Below the pieces are notes generated by a model. It saw nothing but the letters and a program-made list of their open reading frames with translations. It was not told where the DNA came from and did not search any database. This document shows, one piece after another, positions 1-7,027 of a stretch of 9,473 nucleotides of DNA. Made by a program: the position numbers and the translations under genes. The stretch is from Minisyncoccota bacterium (lineage in GTDB: Bacteria > Patescibacteriota > Minisyncoccia > UBA6257 > HR35), in contig JAPYWP010000017.1 in NCBI GenBank assembly GCA_028276315.1, positions 1-9,473 of the forward strand, written 5' to 3'. How positions within the stretch are numbered: position 1 is the stretch's first letter; the number at the start of each line of letters is the position of its first letter.

Positions 1-69
1 GTTAGAAGGCGGGCTAGGGAATTTTTAGAGAAGCAGTCACAGAAAGAAGAAAACGAAAAAGAAGAATAA
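1..69 (+). CDS. 3' end of an unidentified plus-strand gene (partial)
   Basis: Frame 1 is open from the window edge and ends in TAA at 67-69, giving 22 residues that begin VRRRAREFLEKQ and end in an acidic/lysine tail (KEENEKEE). The strongly charged, disordered-looking tail is typical of a real C-terminus, and the stretch is less AT-rich than the neighbouring genes. Too little is present to name a family; the start and most of the protein lie outside the window. It runs convergently toward the minus-strand gene that ends at 152. Confidence 0.5.
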   Translation, partial: VRRRAREFLEKQSQKEENEKEE

Positions 70-151
70 TTTTAACTTAATTATTTCAAAAAAAATTCTA
101 TCTTGGAAAATCCGAAAACAAATTTTGTTTATAATGAACCTATCAAATAAT
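70..151. other. Convergent intergenic spacer
   Basis: This 82-bp AT-rich stretch lies between the end of the plus-strand partial gene and the end of the minus-strand gene. I see no GC-rich hairpin followed by a T tract on either strand, only a weak A/T near-palindrome around 116-130. No gene, RNA or convincing terminator is supported here. Confidence 0.5.
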
Positions 152-346
152 TCAATGATTTTGAGTCCATCTTTCAACTAAACTTTCTATATGACGAAAT
201 TTTGATGGTGGAAAAAGAATAAAAGCTATATCAAGATCTTTTAATTTTTCCGGTGCTTTTTCTTTAATTTTTTGATAAAGTTTTATAATTTTTTCTCTAT
301 TTTTTGGGGTCAATATATGAAATTGCATCTTTGATGATTGCATCAA
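152..346 (-). CDS. Out-of-frame C-terminal continuation of the upstream putative metallopeptidase
   Basis: This 64-codon frame would start at a TTG at 344-346 or an ATG at 341-343, both inside the preceding gene, with no visible Shine-Dalgarno. It overlaps the 3' end of the 384-codon gene by 50 bp. From the A6 tract (T300-305 on the plus strand) onward it reads PKNREKIIKLYQKIKEK and then a hydrophobic segment, AFILFPPSKFRHIESLVERW, which looks like ordinary conserved protein. The upstream gene, in its own frame, reads DPKK-stop at the same point. Removing one A, or a +1 shift, would join the two into one protein of about 432 residues (DPKNREKII...). I therefore read it as the displaced C-terminus of the same gene rather than an independent one. 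Whether the shift is an assembly error, a true mutation or programmed cannot be told from the sequence. A separate small gene is the less likely alternative. Confidence 0.6.
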   Translation of the reverse strand: MMQSSKMQFHILTPKNREKIIKLYQKIKEKAPEKLKDLDIAFILFPPSKFRHIESLVERWTQNH

Positions 347-1451
347 TCTCAGGATATTTTTCTAATTCTTCTTTTTTTCTGATTTTCTCTAACCAATCAC
401 AAAATTTTCTGCATATATTAAAAAATGTGCTTGTAAAAAAAGCCCGGCCTCGATATTGGTGCTCAGCTGAAACAATTTCAGCCATTAATTCTTCGTGGAA
501 TAGATCCATAAACGTTTTTAATCTTTTAGTTAATAGTTCTTTTTCAACTGAAACAAGGAGTTCATACCCCATATCTAAAAAATTTTTGATATTTCTAATT
601 CTTAAATTTACTTCTTTTTTAATTTTTTTAATAACTTCTAAATTTCTGTATTTTTGGCTTATAGAAAAACAATCAATAAAAGAATGGAAATTTTCATGAT
701 TAATTGTATTTTTTAATTTTTCTAAAAGACGAATAAAATTTTCGTCTTTTAGTAAAAGACGAATAAAATCTACATCATCCAACGGTAAACTTTCTCTTGG
801 TAAGCCTCTTACAAAATTCCAAATAGTACCCCTCCAATGGAGTCCTAATCTGCCTTTGCCAAAATATTCTTTAAATTTTTCTGGTTCAACTATAAATGTA
901 ATTGAAAAATTTTTAGGTATGATTTTATCTATATAGTCAATGAATCCTTTAGGTAATATATATTCCTCAGCTAATTTCTTGTAAGATGATGGTTTTATTT
1001 CACCTAATTCCAATAAAATTTTCCTTATTTCTTCGCGTTTATGCTTGGCATTTTCCAAACCTTGCTCAAATTCAATAAAAAAGAGAGTAGTATCATCTAA
1101 GATTTTTTGTATTTCATCTTCTACTTTATTAAGTTCTTCTGATATTATCTTGTATTCTTGCGTTTCTAATTCAGTTTTATCTAATTTTTTAAGTAATTCA
1201 CCTCTTTCTTTTTCTAGCTTGATAAATTTTTTAGCTTTATTTTCTGCTTCTGGAAAAAATATTTTTAATTTTTCAAGATGTTTTTCAAAAATTGCATTTT
1301 CTTTAGCTATATCTTCGGGTGATGCTTTGGGGTCAGGAGGCCCTAATTTTTCCATATCATTCCATAATTCTTTTACAAACGATATTTTCAATTCAATATT
1401 TTTATAAATTTGCTCAACTTTATTTTTCCAATGAGGTGATGGCTCTCTCAT
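297..1451 (-). CDS. Putative HExxH zinc peptidase-like protein, probably frameshifted at its 3' end
   Basis: The 384-residue product has no signal peptide or membrane span. Residues ~45-150 are highly charged and predicted coiled coil. Residues 252-256 read HENFH, fitting the HExxH zinc/catalytic signature within an apparently helical stretch (INHENFHSFIDCF). A second cluster, HEELMAEI at 319-326, follows about 65 residues later and could supply the third glutamate ligand (E320 or E321), as in gluzincins. From memory, CPR genomes encode a family with a RHExxH ... DEilA pattern that this resembles. Residues 229-243 contain a short internal duplication (FIRLL twice). The frame stops at TAG (297-299) directly after AAAAAA, and a natural-looking C-terminus continues in another frame to 152. 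ATG at 1449-1451 is the first plausible start. Substrate and location are unknown; cytosolic by default. Gene reality is confident; peptidase function is inference. Confidence 0.7.
   Translation of the reverse strand: MREPSPHWKNKVEQIYKNIELKISFVKELWNDMEKLGPPDPKASPEDIAKENAIFEKHLEKLKIFFPEAENKAKKFIKLEKERGELLKKLDKTELETQEYKIISEELNKVEDEIQKILDDTTLFFIEFEQGLENAKHKREEIRKILLELGEIKPSSYKKLAEEYILPKGFIDYIDKIIPKNFSITFIVEPEKFKEYFGKGRLGLHWRGTIWNFVRGLPRESLPLDDVDFIRLLLKDENFIRLLEKLKNTINHENFHSFIDCFSISQKYRNLEVIKKIKKEVNLRIRNIKNFLDMGYELLVSVEKELLTKRLKTFMDLFHEELMAEIVSAEHQYRGRAFFTSTFFNICRKFCDWLEKIRKKEELEKYPEIDAIIKDAISYIDPKK
723..769. repeat. 30-bp-period direct repeat with interleaved inverted copy
   Basis: The 17-mer TAAAAGACGAATAAAAT occurs at 723-739 and again at 753-769. 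Between them, TTCGTCTTTT (741-750) is the exact reverse complement of AAAAGACGAA (724-733 and 754-763), so either copy can form a perfect 10-bp hairpin with the centre. In the encoded protein this appears as two copies of FIRLL, ten residues apart. The period is a multiple of three, so the frame is kept. It is probably a small local duplication. Confidence 0.75.
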
Positions 1452-1556
1452 ATTTTAATTTTATAACATAAAATAAGATTTTCCAAATTTTAATTGTATC
1501 ATATACAAAAAAAAATGCGAAAATGCTGCTGTGTTAGAATAAATTGCGAAATTTAA
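1452..1556 (-). promoter_or_regulatory. Promoter region for the putative peptidase gene
   Basis: Two candidate promoters can be read on the minus strand. The distal one has TTCGCA (1516-1521), a 17-nt spacer including nine T, and TACAAT (1493-1498) preceded by an extended -10 TG one base upstream; it predicts a ~35-nt leader. The proximal one is TATAAA at 1460-1465, 8 nt before the ATG, with a weak TTGGAA (1481-1486) at 15 nt; it predicts an almost leaderless transcript. No Shine-Dalgarno sequence precedes the ATG. The same interval follows the end of the ATPase gene (stop at 1557), but I see no GC-rich terminator hairpin, so read-through is possible. Confidence 0.45.
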
Positions 1557-3998
1557 TTATAAAAATTCGGGGAATTTTCTATAAAAAATATATTTGGAAA
1601 TTTCACAAAGTAAAAAGCAAGTTAAATTAATTAAAATGAGTTTTAAAGTAAGATCTATGCTTAAATGTTTAAAACCTAATAATTTTTGGGTTTCAGGATT
1701 GAAAATAATAAAATTTGTTAAAAATATACAAATTAATATTGTAATTAAAATTGTTTTTGGTGGTAAATCAGAATAAAATTTTTGTTTTGTTCTTATATTA
1801 AGAAAAATTAAAATTCCCATATTTGTTGTTGTAAAAAATATTGCTGTCTGTATTATTTCTTTTGGAAAATTCTTAGTAAAGTAAAAACTTAAAATTATAG
1901 ATAAAGCTATTAAGATAGAAAATATTAGTATAAAAATAAAGGAGGCTTTATTTGAAAATTTTACTGGTCTTTTTATGTCTTTTAAGTTAACCCTATCAAA
2001 TCCAACAATAAAAAGAGGAAGATCAGTTAATAAGTTAGTTAAAATTACTTGAGTTGCTGAAAGGGGTTGAAAAGGCAAAATGAATGATAAAAATAATATT
2101 GCAAAGAAATTTCCAATATTTCCACTTAATGTGTGCTTGAAATATTTTCCTATATTTTCAACAACTATTCTTCCATTTAAAATTGCATCAACAATATTGT
2201 CTAAACTTCTATTTTTAACAATAACATCAGCTTGGTTTTTTGAAATATCAGGAGCAGAATCTACTACAAGAGAAAGATTTGCTGCTTTTATTGCTAAAAT
2301 ATCATTAATACCTTCTCCTAAAAAAGCAACGAAATTTTCTTTTTTAAGTTCATTTATAATTTTAAGTTTATCTTCTGGTAAAAGCCTTGCAAAAACAGCA
2401 TTTTTTACTAAATCTTTTAAATTTTCCTCTTTTAAATCAGAACCTAAAACAAAACCTTTATTTGATTCTTGAATTTTAAGTTTTTCAGCTACTTTTAGAG
2501 CGACATTTGGGGAATCTCCAGTTAAAATTTTAAGCTTAACATTGATTTTTTTCATAATTTCAGTTGCTTTAAAAGAACTTTCCTTTATTGGGTCTTCAAA
2601 TGAAATTAAACCTAAAATTTTTTCCAAATCATTTTCTACATAAATTGATAATGTTCTTAATCCATCTTTATCCAATTCTTCAAATTTTTTATATAAAGAA
2701 TAATCGCTTGATAGTTGGAAAATTTTTTCAGGAGCTCCTTTTATAATTTTAATAATTTTTCCGTCGTATTCTATTTTAAAAATTTCAACTCTTGAATCTG
2801 GATCAAATGGAACTTCTTCTATTATTTTATATTTTTCTAAATCATCTATTTTAAAATTTTTGAAAAAATTTAAAATAGCTTCATCGTATGGAGAAAATTC
2901 ATTCTTTAAAAAAGAAGGTAAAAGAAAATAAAAATAAATTTTTTCTGAATCTTTTTCTGGTAAAATATTTTTTGTTATAAGTTTGTTTTCAGTTAATGTT
3001 CCTGTTTTATCGGAGCAAAGAATTTCAATCAAACCAAAATCTTCTACAGCAGAAAATCTTTTTACAATAATTCCTTTTTTAATTAATTTTTTAATTCCCA
3101 AAACAACAGAAATTATGCTTACTGTGGGTAAAAATTCTGGAACAACTGTAAGGATTAAAACAATACAAAAAAGAATAAATTCTTTAATATTTAATGAGCT
3201 TTTTAAGATAAAAAATTTCAAAATAAAAAATAAAAATACAAGAAAAACAAAAAATATAGAAATGTTTTTAGAGAAATTATTCATTAATTTTTCATAACCA
3301 GTTGTCTTTTTTATTGAAAAAACTTTTTTAGAAAGAGTTGCTAAATAAGTATTTTTACCAGTAGCAAAAACAAATCCTTCTACTTCTCCTTTTAAAATTT
3401 CGCTACCACATAAAATAACATTTTTGGGGATACTATTTCGAGATTCTACTTTATATTCATTAGATTTTTTAATAAAGTCACTTTCTCCTGTAAAAATAGA
3501 TTCATTTACAAAAGCATTGTTTTCTTTTACTACATAAATATCTGCTGGTGCAATATCTCCTGATTTTAGTCTAATATAGTCTCCTGGCAAAATTTTGGTC
3601 TCATTTATATTTATCCATTTTCCATCTCTTTTTACATAAAAGTTTGATTTTAAATTTTTTATTAATTTTTCAACTAATTTTTCTGAATTCCAGTCTTCGA
3701 ATATTCCTACTGAAATTGAAAGTAAAAATGAGATTAAAATTATTAAAAATTCTATTTTTGATTCACCAAAAAAAGATAAAATTAAAGCAAAAACAAAAAG
3801 TAAATTAAAAAAATTAGAAAAATTTCTTAAGATAATTTGCAAAAGATTTATTTTAATTATAGGATATTCGTTTAAGCCAAAATTTTTTATTTTTTTATTT
3901 ACACTAGATTCATTTATTCCATTTTCCGAAGTATCTAAAATTTTGATTATTTCTTTAATTTCTTTTTTGGCAATATTTTGAATTTCAAAAATATCCAT
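1557..3998 (-). CDS. P-type cation-transporting ATPase, Mg2+-type (MgtA-like)
   Basis: An 813-residue membrane ATPase that couples ATP hydrolysis to cation movement across the cytoplasmic membrane. Motifs in order: LNEYP of the N-terminal cation-ATPase domain (~42-46); M1/M2 at ~62-100; actuator TGES (170-173); M3/M4 at ~246-300 with the ion-site motif VPEFLP (286-291); phosphorylation site CSDKTGTLT (D330); KGAPE in the nucleotide domain (420-424); TGD (493-495); hinge GEGIND (561-566); then about six C-terminal helices (~626-805). The PEFLP site, GLIEILCSDKTGT and VDSAPDISKNQADVIV resemble MgtA-type (P3B) Mg2+ transporters more than Ca2+ pumps, although NLLTDLP in M6 looks P2-like, so ion specificity is tentative. 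The normally invariant TGDGxND hinge has Glu at its first Asp (E562). The protein is somewhat shorter than MgtA. It is divergent from thyX, with 16 bp between the two ATGs. Confidence 0.92.
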   Translation of the reverse strand: MDIFEIQNIAKKEIKEIIKILDTSENGINESSVNKKIKNFGLNEYPIIKINLLQIILRNFSNFFNLLFVFALILSFFGESKIEFLIILISFLLSISVGIFEDWNSEKLVEKLIKNLKSNFYVKRDGKWININETKILPGDYIRLKSGDIAPADIYVVKENNAFVNESIFTGESDFIKKSNEYKVESRNSIPKNVILCGSEILKGEVEGFVFATGKNTYLATLSKKVFSIKKTTGYEKLMNNFSKNISIFFVFLVFLFFILKFFILKSSLNIKEFILFCIVLILTVVPEFLPTVSIISVVLGIKKLIKKGIIVKRFSAVEDFGLIEILCSDKTGTLTENKLITKNILPEKDSEKIYFYFLLPSFLKNEFSPYDEAILNFFKNFKIDDLEKYKIIEEVPFDPDSRVEIFKIEYDGKIIKIIKGAPEKIFQLSSDYSLYKKFEELDKDGLRTLSIYVENDLEKILGLISFEDPIKESSFKATEIMKKINVKLKILTGDSPNVALKVAEKLKIQESNKGFVLGSDLKEENLKDLVKNAVFARLLPEDKLKIINELKKENFVAFLGEGINDILAIKAANLSLVVDSAPDISKNQADVIVKNRSLDNIVDAILNGRIVVENIGKYFKHTLSGNIGNFFAILFLSFILPFQPLSATQVILTNLLTDLPLFIVGFDRVNLKDIKRPVKFSNKASFIFILIFSILIALSIILSFYFTKNFPKEIIQTAIFFTTTNMGILIFLNIRTKQKFYSDLPPKTILITILICIFLTNFIIFNPETQKLLGFKHLSIDLTLKLILINLTCFLLCEISKYIFYRKFPEFL

Positions 3999-4037
3999 AA
4001 TATAATTAATTATAATGAAAGAAATTCTTTTTGAAAA
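3978..4037. promoter_or_regulatory. Overlapping divergent promoters of the ATPase gene and thyX
   Basis: Plus strand (thyX): TTGAAT at 3978-3983, a 17-nt spacer, TATAAT at 4001-4006, predicted start near 4013, two nt before the ATG. Minus strand (ATPase): TATAAT at 4014-4009 with a weaker TTTTCA (4037-4032) at 17 nt, predicted start near 4002, four nt before its ATG. Each -35 lies inside the opposite gene's coding sequence. No SD is possible in so short a leader. The hexamer fit is direct observation; promoter activity is inference. Confidence 0.6.
4001..4014. repeat. Perfect 14-bp palindrome between divergent starts
   Basis: TATAATTAATTATA is its own reverse complement and fills nearly all of the 16-bp gap between the two ATG codons. 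It supplies a TATAAT -10 box to each strand. It could also act as a dimeric operator, but an AT-only palindrome in such AT-rich DNA may owe its form simply to two face-to-face -10 boxes. Confidence 0.8.
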
Positions 4038-5676
4038 ACCAAATTTTAGTAAAAAAGAAGAAAAACTTCTAAAACCATTTTTTACAAATTTAGATAAATC
4101 TGTTTATGGAATTTTATTTTTGCCACCAGAAGTTGCAGGAGCTCTATGTTCAAGAGCATCAAGATCTCAATATGATTTGAGAATTGTTTTTTTAAAGGAA
4201 TTTTTACAACCATTTTTAAATAGAAAATCTAAAGATAGTTATAATGAAAGTTTACTCAAATTTATAAAATTTTTTAATAAACACTCTATTTATAAAATTT
4301 TTTCAAATCAAAGGGCAAGAGAATTTTATATAAAATGGCTTGCTCAATATGGAGATGATTCTATTGCTCAAATGGCAGGTACTTATTTAATTTTTTCTTC
4401 TTTATCACAGGTAGCTATAAAACATATAGAAAATCAAAGAATAGGTATAGCTCCAATAGAAAAATCAACTAGATTTGTCGATTTTTCTAAAAAAATTAAA
4501 AATAGATTTAGATATTTTATTCCACCAGAAATTAGAAAAATGAATTTTTATTTTCTCTACAAATCTACTATGGATGAAGTTTTTGAAAAATATAATTTTT
4601 TGTATCAAAAATATTTTGAATATTTAAAAGAAAATTATAAAGATGAAAAAGAAATAGTTATAAAAAGCAAAGCTTTTGATGTTGCAAGATCTATTTTACC
4701 AACTTCTACACTTTCTCAAATTAGTCTTTTTGGAAATGGTCAAGCTTTTGAATATTTAATTTTAAGATCAAGAAAACATAAAATTTATGAGATAAGATGG
4801 CTTAGTAAGAGAGCTTTTGAGGAATTAAAATTAATTATACCTTCTTTTTTAAGGAGAATTTATAAGAAAAAATCTATAGATTATCAAAAATATTTAGGAG
4901 AAAGGATTATAAGAGAAAGAGAGGCTATAAATTCAGTTTTTGGAAGTTTAGAATTTAAAAAAACAAATATTAAAATTAATGAAAAAGTAAAACTTGTAGA
5001 ATATGATAAAGACGGGGAAAATAAAGTTATAGCCGCTCTTTTATATTTTCAATCACAGATGCCATATGAGAAAATTTTAGAGAAAATTAGAAGGCTTTCT
5101 TATAGCAAAAAAGAAGAAATTTTAAATAGAATAATTTATGATAGAAAATTTAGATGGTATAAAGTTCCAAGAGCTTTCGAAAATGTATATTTAAGATTTG
5201 AAATAGTTACAAATATTGGAGCTTGGCGAGATATACAACGTCACAGAATGCACACTCAGCAACATCAGATTTTTACAATTTATAATGGATACGAAATCCC
5301 AGAAGAATTAATAGAGGTAAAATTAGATAAAGATTTTAAAATTACTTTAGAAAAGATTGAAAAACTATACGAGAAAATTTATAAAAAAGATCCAATAGTT
5401 GCTCAATATTGTGTTAGTTTTGCTCATAATATAAGATTTATGCAATTTCAAAATTTAAGACAATTTTTCTGGGAAACTGAACTAAGAACAATTCCTCAGG
5501 GTCACAAGGATTATAGAAAAATAGAGCAGGAAAAAGCAAAAATAGTAAAAAATATTTATCCAATTATTGGAAAATATCTTTTAGTTGATTTTAATGATTA
5601 TTTTTTTGCAAGAAGAGGCGTAGAAAAAAGTATTTTGAAAAAAGAAAGAGAATTAAAAAAGATAAAATATGGATAA
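4015..5676 (+). CDS. thyX: Tandem double-domain FAD-dependent thymidylate synthase (ThyX family)
   Basis: ThyX methylates dUMP to dTMP using 5,10-methylene-tetrahydrofolate and reduced FAD. At 553 residues this is about twice a usual ThyX (~220-250) and consists of two ThyX-like halves. N-half: YGDDSIAQ (112-119), a signature region ending EKSTRFVDF (149-157), RYFIPPEI (166-173), LPTSTLSQ (228-235), and a terminal FGNGQAFEYLILR segment (239-251). C-half: ~335-530, with QRHRMHTQQHQIFT (408-421) in place of the canonical RHRxxSxNxxSxR, then NLRQFFWETELR (480-491) and PQGHKDYRKI. The C-half keeps RHR but loses the following S, N, S and R positions; the N-half loses RHR (QRI at 141-143) but keeps the final STR (151-153). 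The active site may therefore be shared between the halves. The gene overlaps glyA, whose product makes its folate substrate. The family is clear; retained catalysis is inference. Confidence 0.85.
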   Translation: MKEILFEKPNFSKKEEKLLKPFFTNLDKSVYGILFLPPEVAGALCSRASRSQYDLRIVFLKEFLQPFLNRKSKDSYNESLLKFIKFFNKHSIYKIFSNQRAREFYIKWLAQYGDDSIAQMAGTYLIFSSLSQVAIKHIENQRIGIAPIEKSTRFVDFSKKIKNRFRYFIPPEIRKMNFYFLYKSTMDEVFEKYNFLYQKYFEYLKENYKDEKEIVIKSKAFDVARSILPTSTLSQISLFGNGQAFEYLILRSRKHKIYEIRWLSKRAFEELKLIIPSFLRRIYKKKSIDYQKYLGERIIREREAINSVFGSLEFKKTNIKINEKVKLVEYDKDGENKVIAALLYFQSQMPYEKILEKIRRLSYSKKEEILNRIIYDRKFRWYKVPRAFENVYLRFEIVTNIGAWRDIQRHRMHTQQHQIFTIYNGYEIPEELIEVKLDKDFKITLEKIEKLYEKIYKKDPIVAQYCVSFAHNIRFMQFQNLRQFFWETELRTIPQGHKDYRKIEQEKAKIVKNIYPIIGKYLLVDFNDYFFARRGVEKSILKKERELKKIKYG

Positions 5677-7027
5677 AGAACTTTGGGATTTAGTTAAAAA
5701 AGAAATAAAAAGACAAGAAGAATGCATTGATTTAATACCATCGGAAAATTTAATAGATATAGAAACAATGTTTTTAGTTGGTTCACCCCTTTCAAATAAA
5801 TATGCAGAAGGTTATGTTGGTAAAAGATATTATCCTGGAAATGAATATATTGATAAAATTGAATTTTTAGCTAAAAAAAGAGCTCTTAAAGCTTTTGGTC
5901 TTAATCCAAAAATATGGGATGTTAATGTTCAACCTTATTCTGGTTCTCCTGCAAATCTTGCTGTTTATCTTGGGCTTATAGAACCAGGAGAAACAATTAT
6001 GGGCCTTAATCTTTTTCATGGAGGACATTTAACTCATGGTCATAAAGCAAGCTATACAGGGAGACTTTTTAATTCAATTCAATATGGTGTTACACTACGG
6101 ATTAAAACGAATTCTGAACGGATTAATGCGGATAAAAATTATCAGCGGATAAAAATGGATAAAAGTGATCCGTATAAATCCGTTTCGAATCCGAATGAAT
6201 CCGTGGGGATAGATTTTAACCAACTTGAAAAATTAGCTTTGAAACATAAGCCAAAAATTATTATCTCAGGAACAACTGCTTATCCAAGAATTTTGGATTT
6301 TAAAAAATTTTATGAAATTTCTAAAAAGGTTGGCGCTTATCATGTTGCTGACATTTCGCATATTGCTGGTCTTGTTATTGCTGGTTTGCATCTTTCGCCA
6401 TTTCCTTATGCTGATGTGGTTACAATGACAACTCATAAAACACTAAAAGGTCCAAGGGGAGCAGTAATTTTTATGAGAAAAGAATTAGAAGATAAAATTA
6501 ATAAATCTGTTTTCCCAGGGCTTCAAGGTGGACCTCATATAAACACAATTGCCGGAATTGCTTATGCTTTTGGTAGAGCTTTAAAAAAAGAATTTAAAGT
6601 CTATCAAAAACAAATAATTAAAAACTCAAAAAAATTAGCTGAAGAATTAATAAAAAGAGGTTTTGAACTTTATACTGGTGGAACAGATAATCATTTAATG
6701 ATTATAGATTTAAAACCCTTAAATTTAGATGGGAAAACTGCTGAAGCTTTACTTGAAAGAGCTAATATTGTTGCTAATAGAAATTCTTTACCAAACGATA
6801 CTTCACCATTTAATCCTTCAGGAATAAGACTTGGCACTCCAGCTATTACTTCTCGAGGAATGAAAGAAAAAGAAATGATAAAAATTGCAGAATTTATTGA
6901 AAGAATCTTAATTAAAAAAGAAAAACCAGAAAAAGTAAGAAAAGAAGTTATAGCTCTAACAAAAAAATTTCCTTTACCTTATAGAAAGTGGTTGAAGATT
7001 GTATATAAAGCAATAAATTATACCTGA
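5669..7027 (+). CDS. glyA: Serine hydroxymethyltransferase with an in-frame repeat insertion
   Basis: PLP enzyme converting serine plus tetrahydrofolate to glycine plus 5,10-methylene-tetrahydrofolate in the cytosol. Family landmarks: PSEN (24-27), NKYAEGYVGKRYYPG (43-57), GGHLTHG (118-124), ADISHIAG with PLP-pyridine-binding D228 (227-234), Schiff-base lysine K257 in TTHKTLKGPRG, PGLQGGPH (283-290), GGTDNHL (337-343), and substrate-carboxylate arginine R387 in SGIRLGTPA. The length of 452 exceeds the usual ~415-420. The excess is one hydrophilic block, residues ~143-179, between QYGVT and GIDFNQLEKLA, where E. coli GlyA has only a short loop. That block is encoded by the 108-bp palindromic repeat listed separately. 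All catalytic residues lie outside it, so the enzyme is probably active. The ATG at 5669 overlaps the last 8 bp of thyX (ATATGGATAA), suggesting translational coupling. It ends in TGA. Confidence 0.95.
   Translation: MDKELWDLVKKEIKRQEECIDLIPSENLIDIETMFLVGSPLSNKYAEGYVGKRYYPGNEYIDKIEFLAKKRALKAFGLNPKIWDVNVQPYSGSPANLAVYLGLIEPGETIMGLNLFHGGHLTHGHKASYTGRLFNSIQYGVTLRIKTNSERINADKNYQRIKMDKSDPYKSVSNPNESVGIDFNQLEKLALKHKPKIIISGTTAYPRILDFKKFYEISKKVGAYHVADISHIAGLVIAGLHLSPFPYADVVTMTTHKTLKGPRGAVIFMRKELEDKINKSVFPGLQGGPHINTIAGIAYAFGRALKKEFKVYQKQIIKNSKKLAEELIKRGFELYTGGTDNHLMIIDLKPLNLDGKTAEALLERANIVANRNSLPNDTSPFNPSGIRLGTPAITSRGMKEKEMIKIAEFIERILIKKEKPEKVRKEVIALTKKFPLPYRKWLKIVYKAINYT
6097..6204. repeat. 108-bp imperfect palindromic element inserted in glyA
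   Basis: The element begins ACGGATT (6097-6103) and ends AATCCGT (6198-6204). Each base i in 6097-6133 faces base 6301-i: by hand count 29 of 37 are Watson-Crick, 2 are G-T and 6 mismatch, leaving a ~34-nt loop. Four CGGAT words lie in the left half (6098, 6119, 6129, 6146) and four ATCCG words in the right half (6168, 6178, 6189, 6199). GCGGATAAAAAT is directly repeated at 6128 and 6145. GC is 38 of 108 by hand, above the surrounding gene, with unusual codons (CGG, GCG, CCG, TCG, TCC). The length is 36 codons exactly, and only the glyA frame is free of stops among the three forward frames. I see no target-site duplication. Confidence 0.85.

Noticed and set aside
304..699. Plus-strand open frame antisense to the peptidase-like gene
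   Set aside because: Ser/Phe/Leu-rich product typical of the antisense of an AT-rich, lysine/glutamate-rich gene. The minus-strand frame carries the motifs. The same reasoning rejects the plus-strand frames at 1045-1407, 1594-1776, 2080-2472 and 2983-3297, and the minus-strand frame at 8135-8320.
1501..1556. Repeated TGCGAAAAT / TTGCGAAAT in the spacer as operator half-sites
   Set aside because: Only two imperfect direct copies, no symmetry, and one copy could simply be part of the -35 region; not enough to call a site.
6097..6204. Palindrome in glyA as a transcription terminator or self-splicing intron
   Set aside because: No T tract follows the stem, no intron core is recognisable, and the glyA frame stays open straight through, so neither excision nor termination is needed to explain it.
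7025..7027. TGA of glyA read as a sense codon (alternative code 25)
   Set aside because: The sequence after TGA shows no continuation resembling SHMT, the protein is already complete, and no in-frame TGA occurs inside the clear genes.
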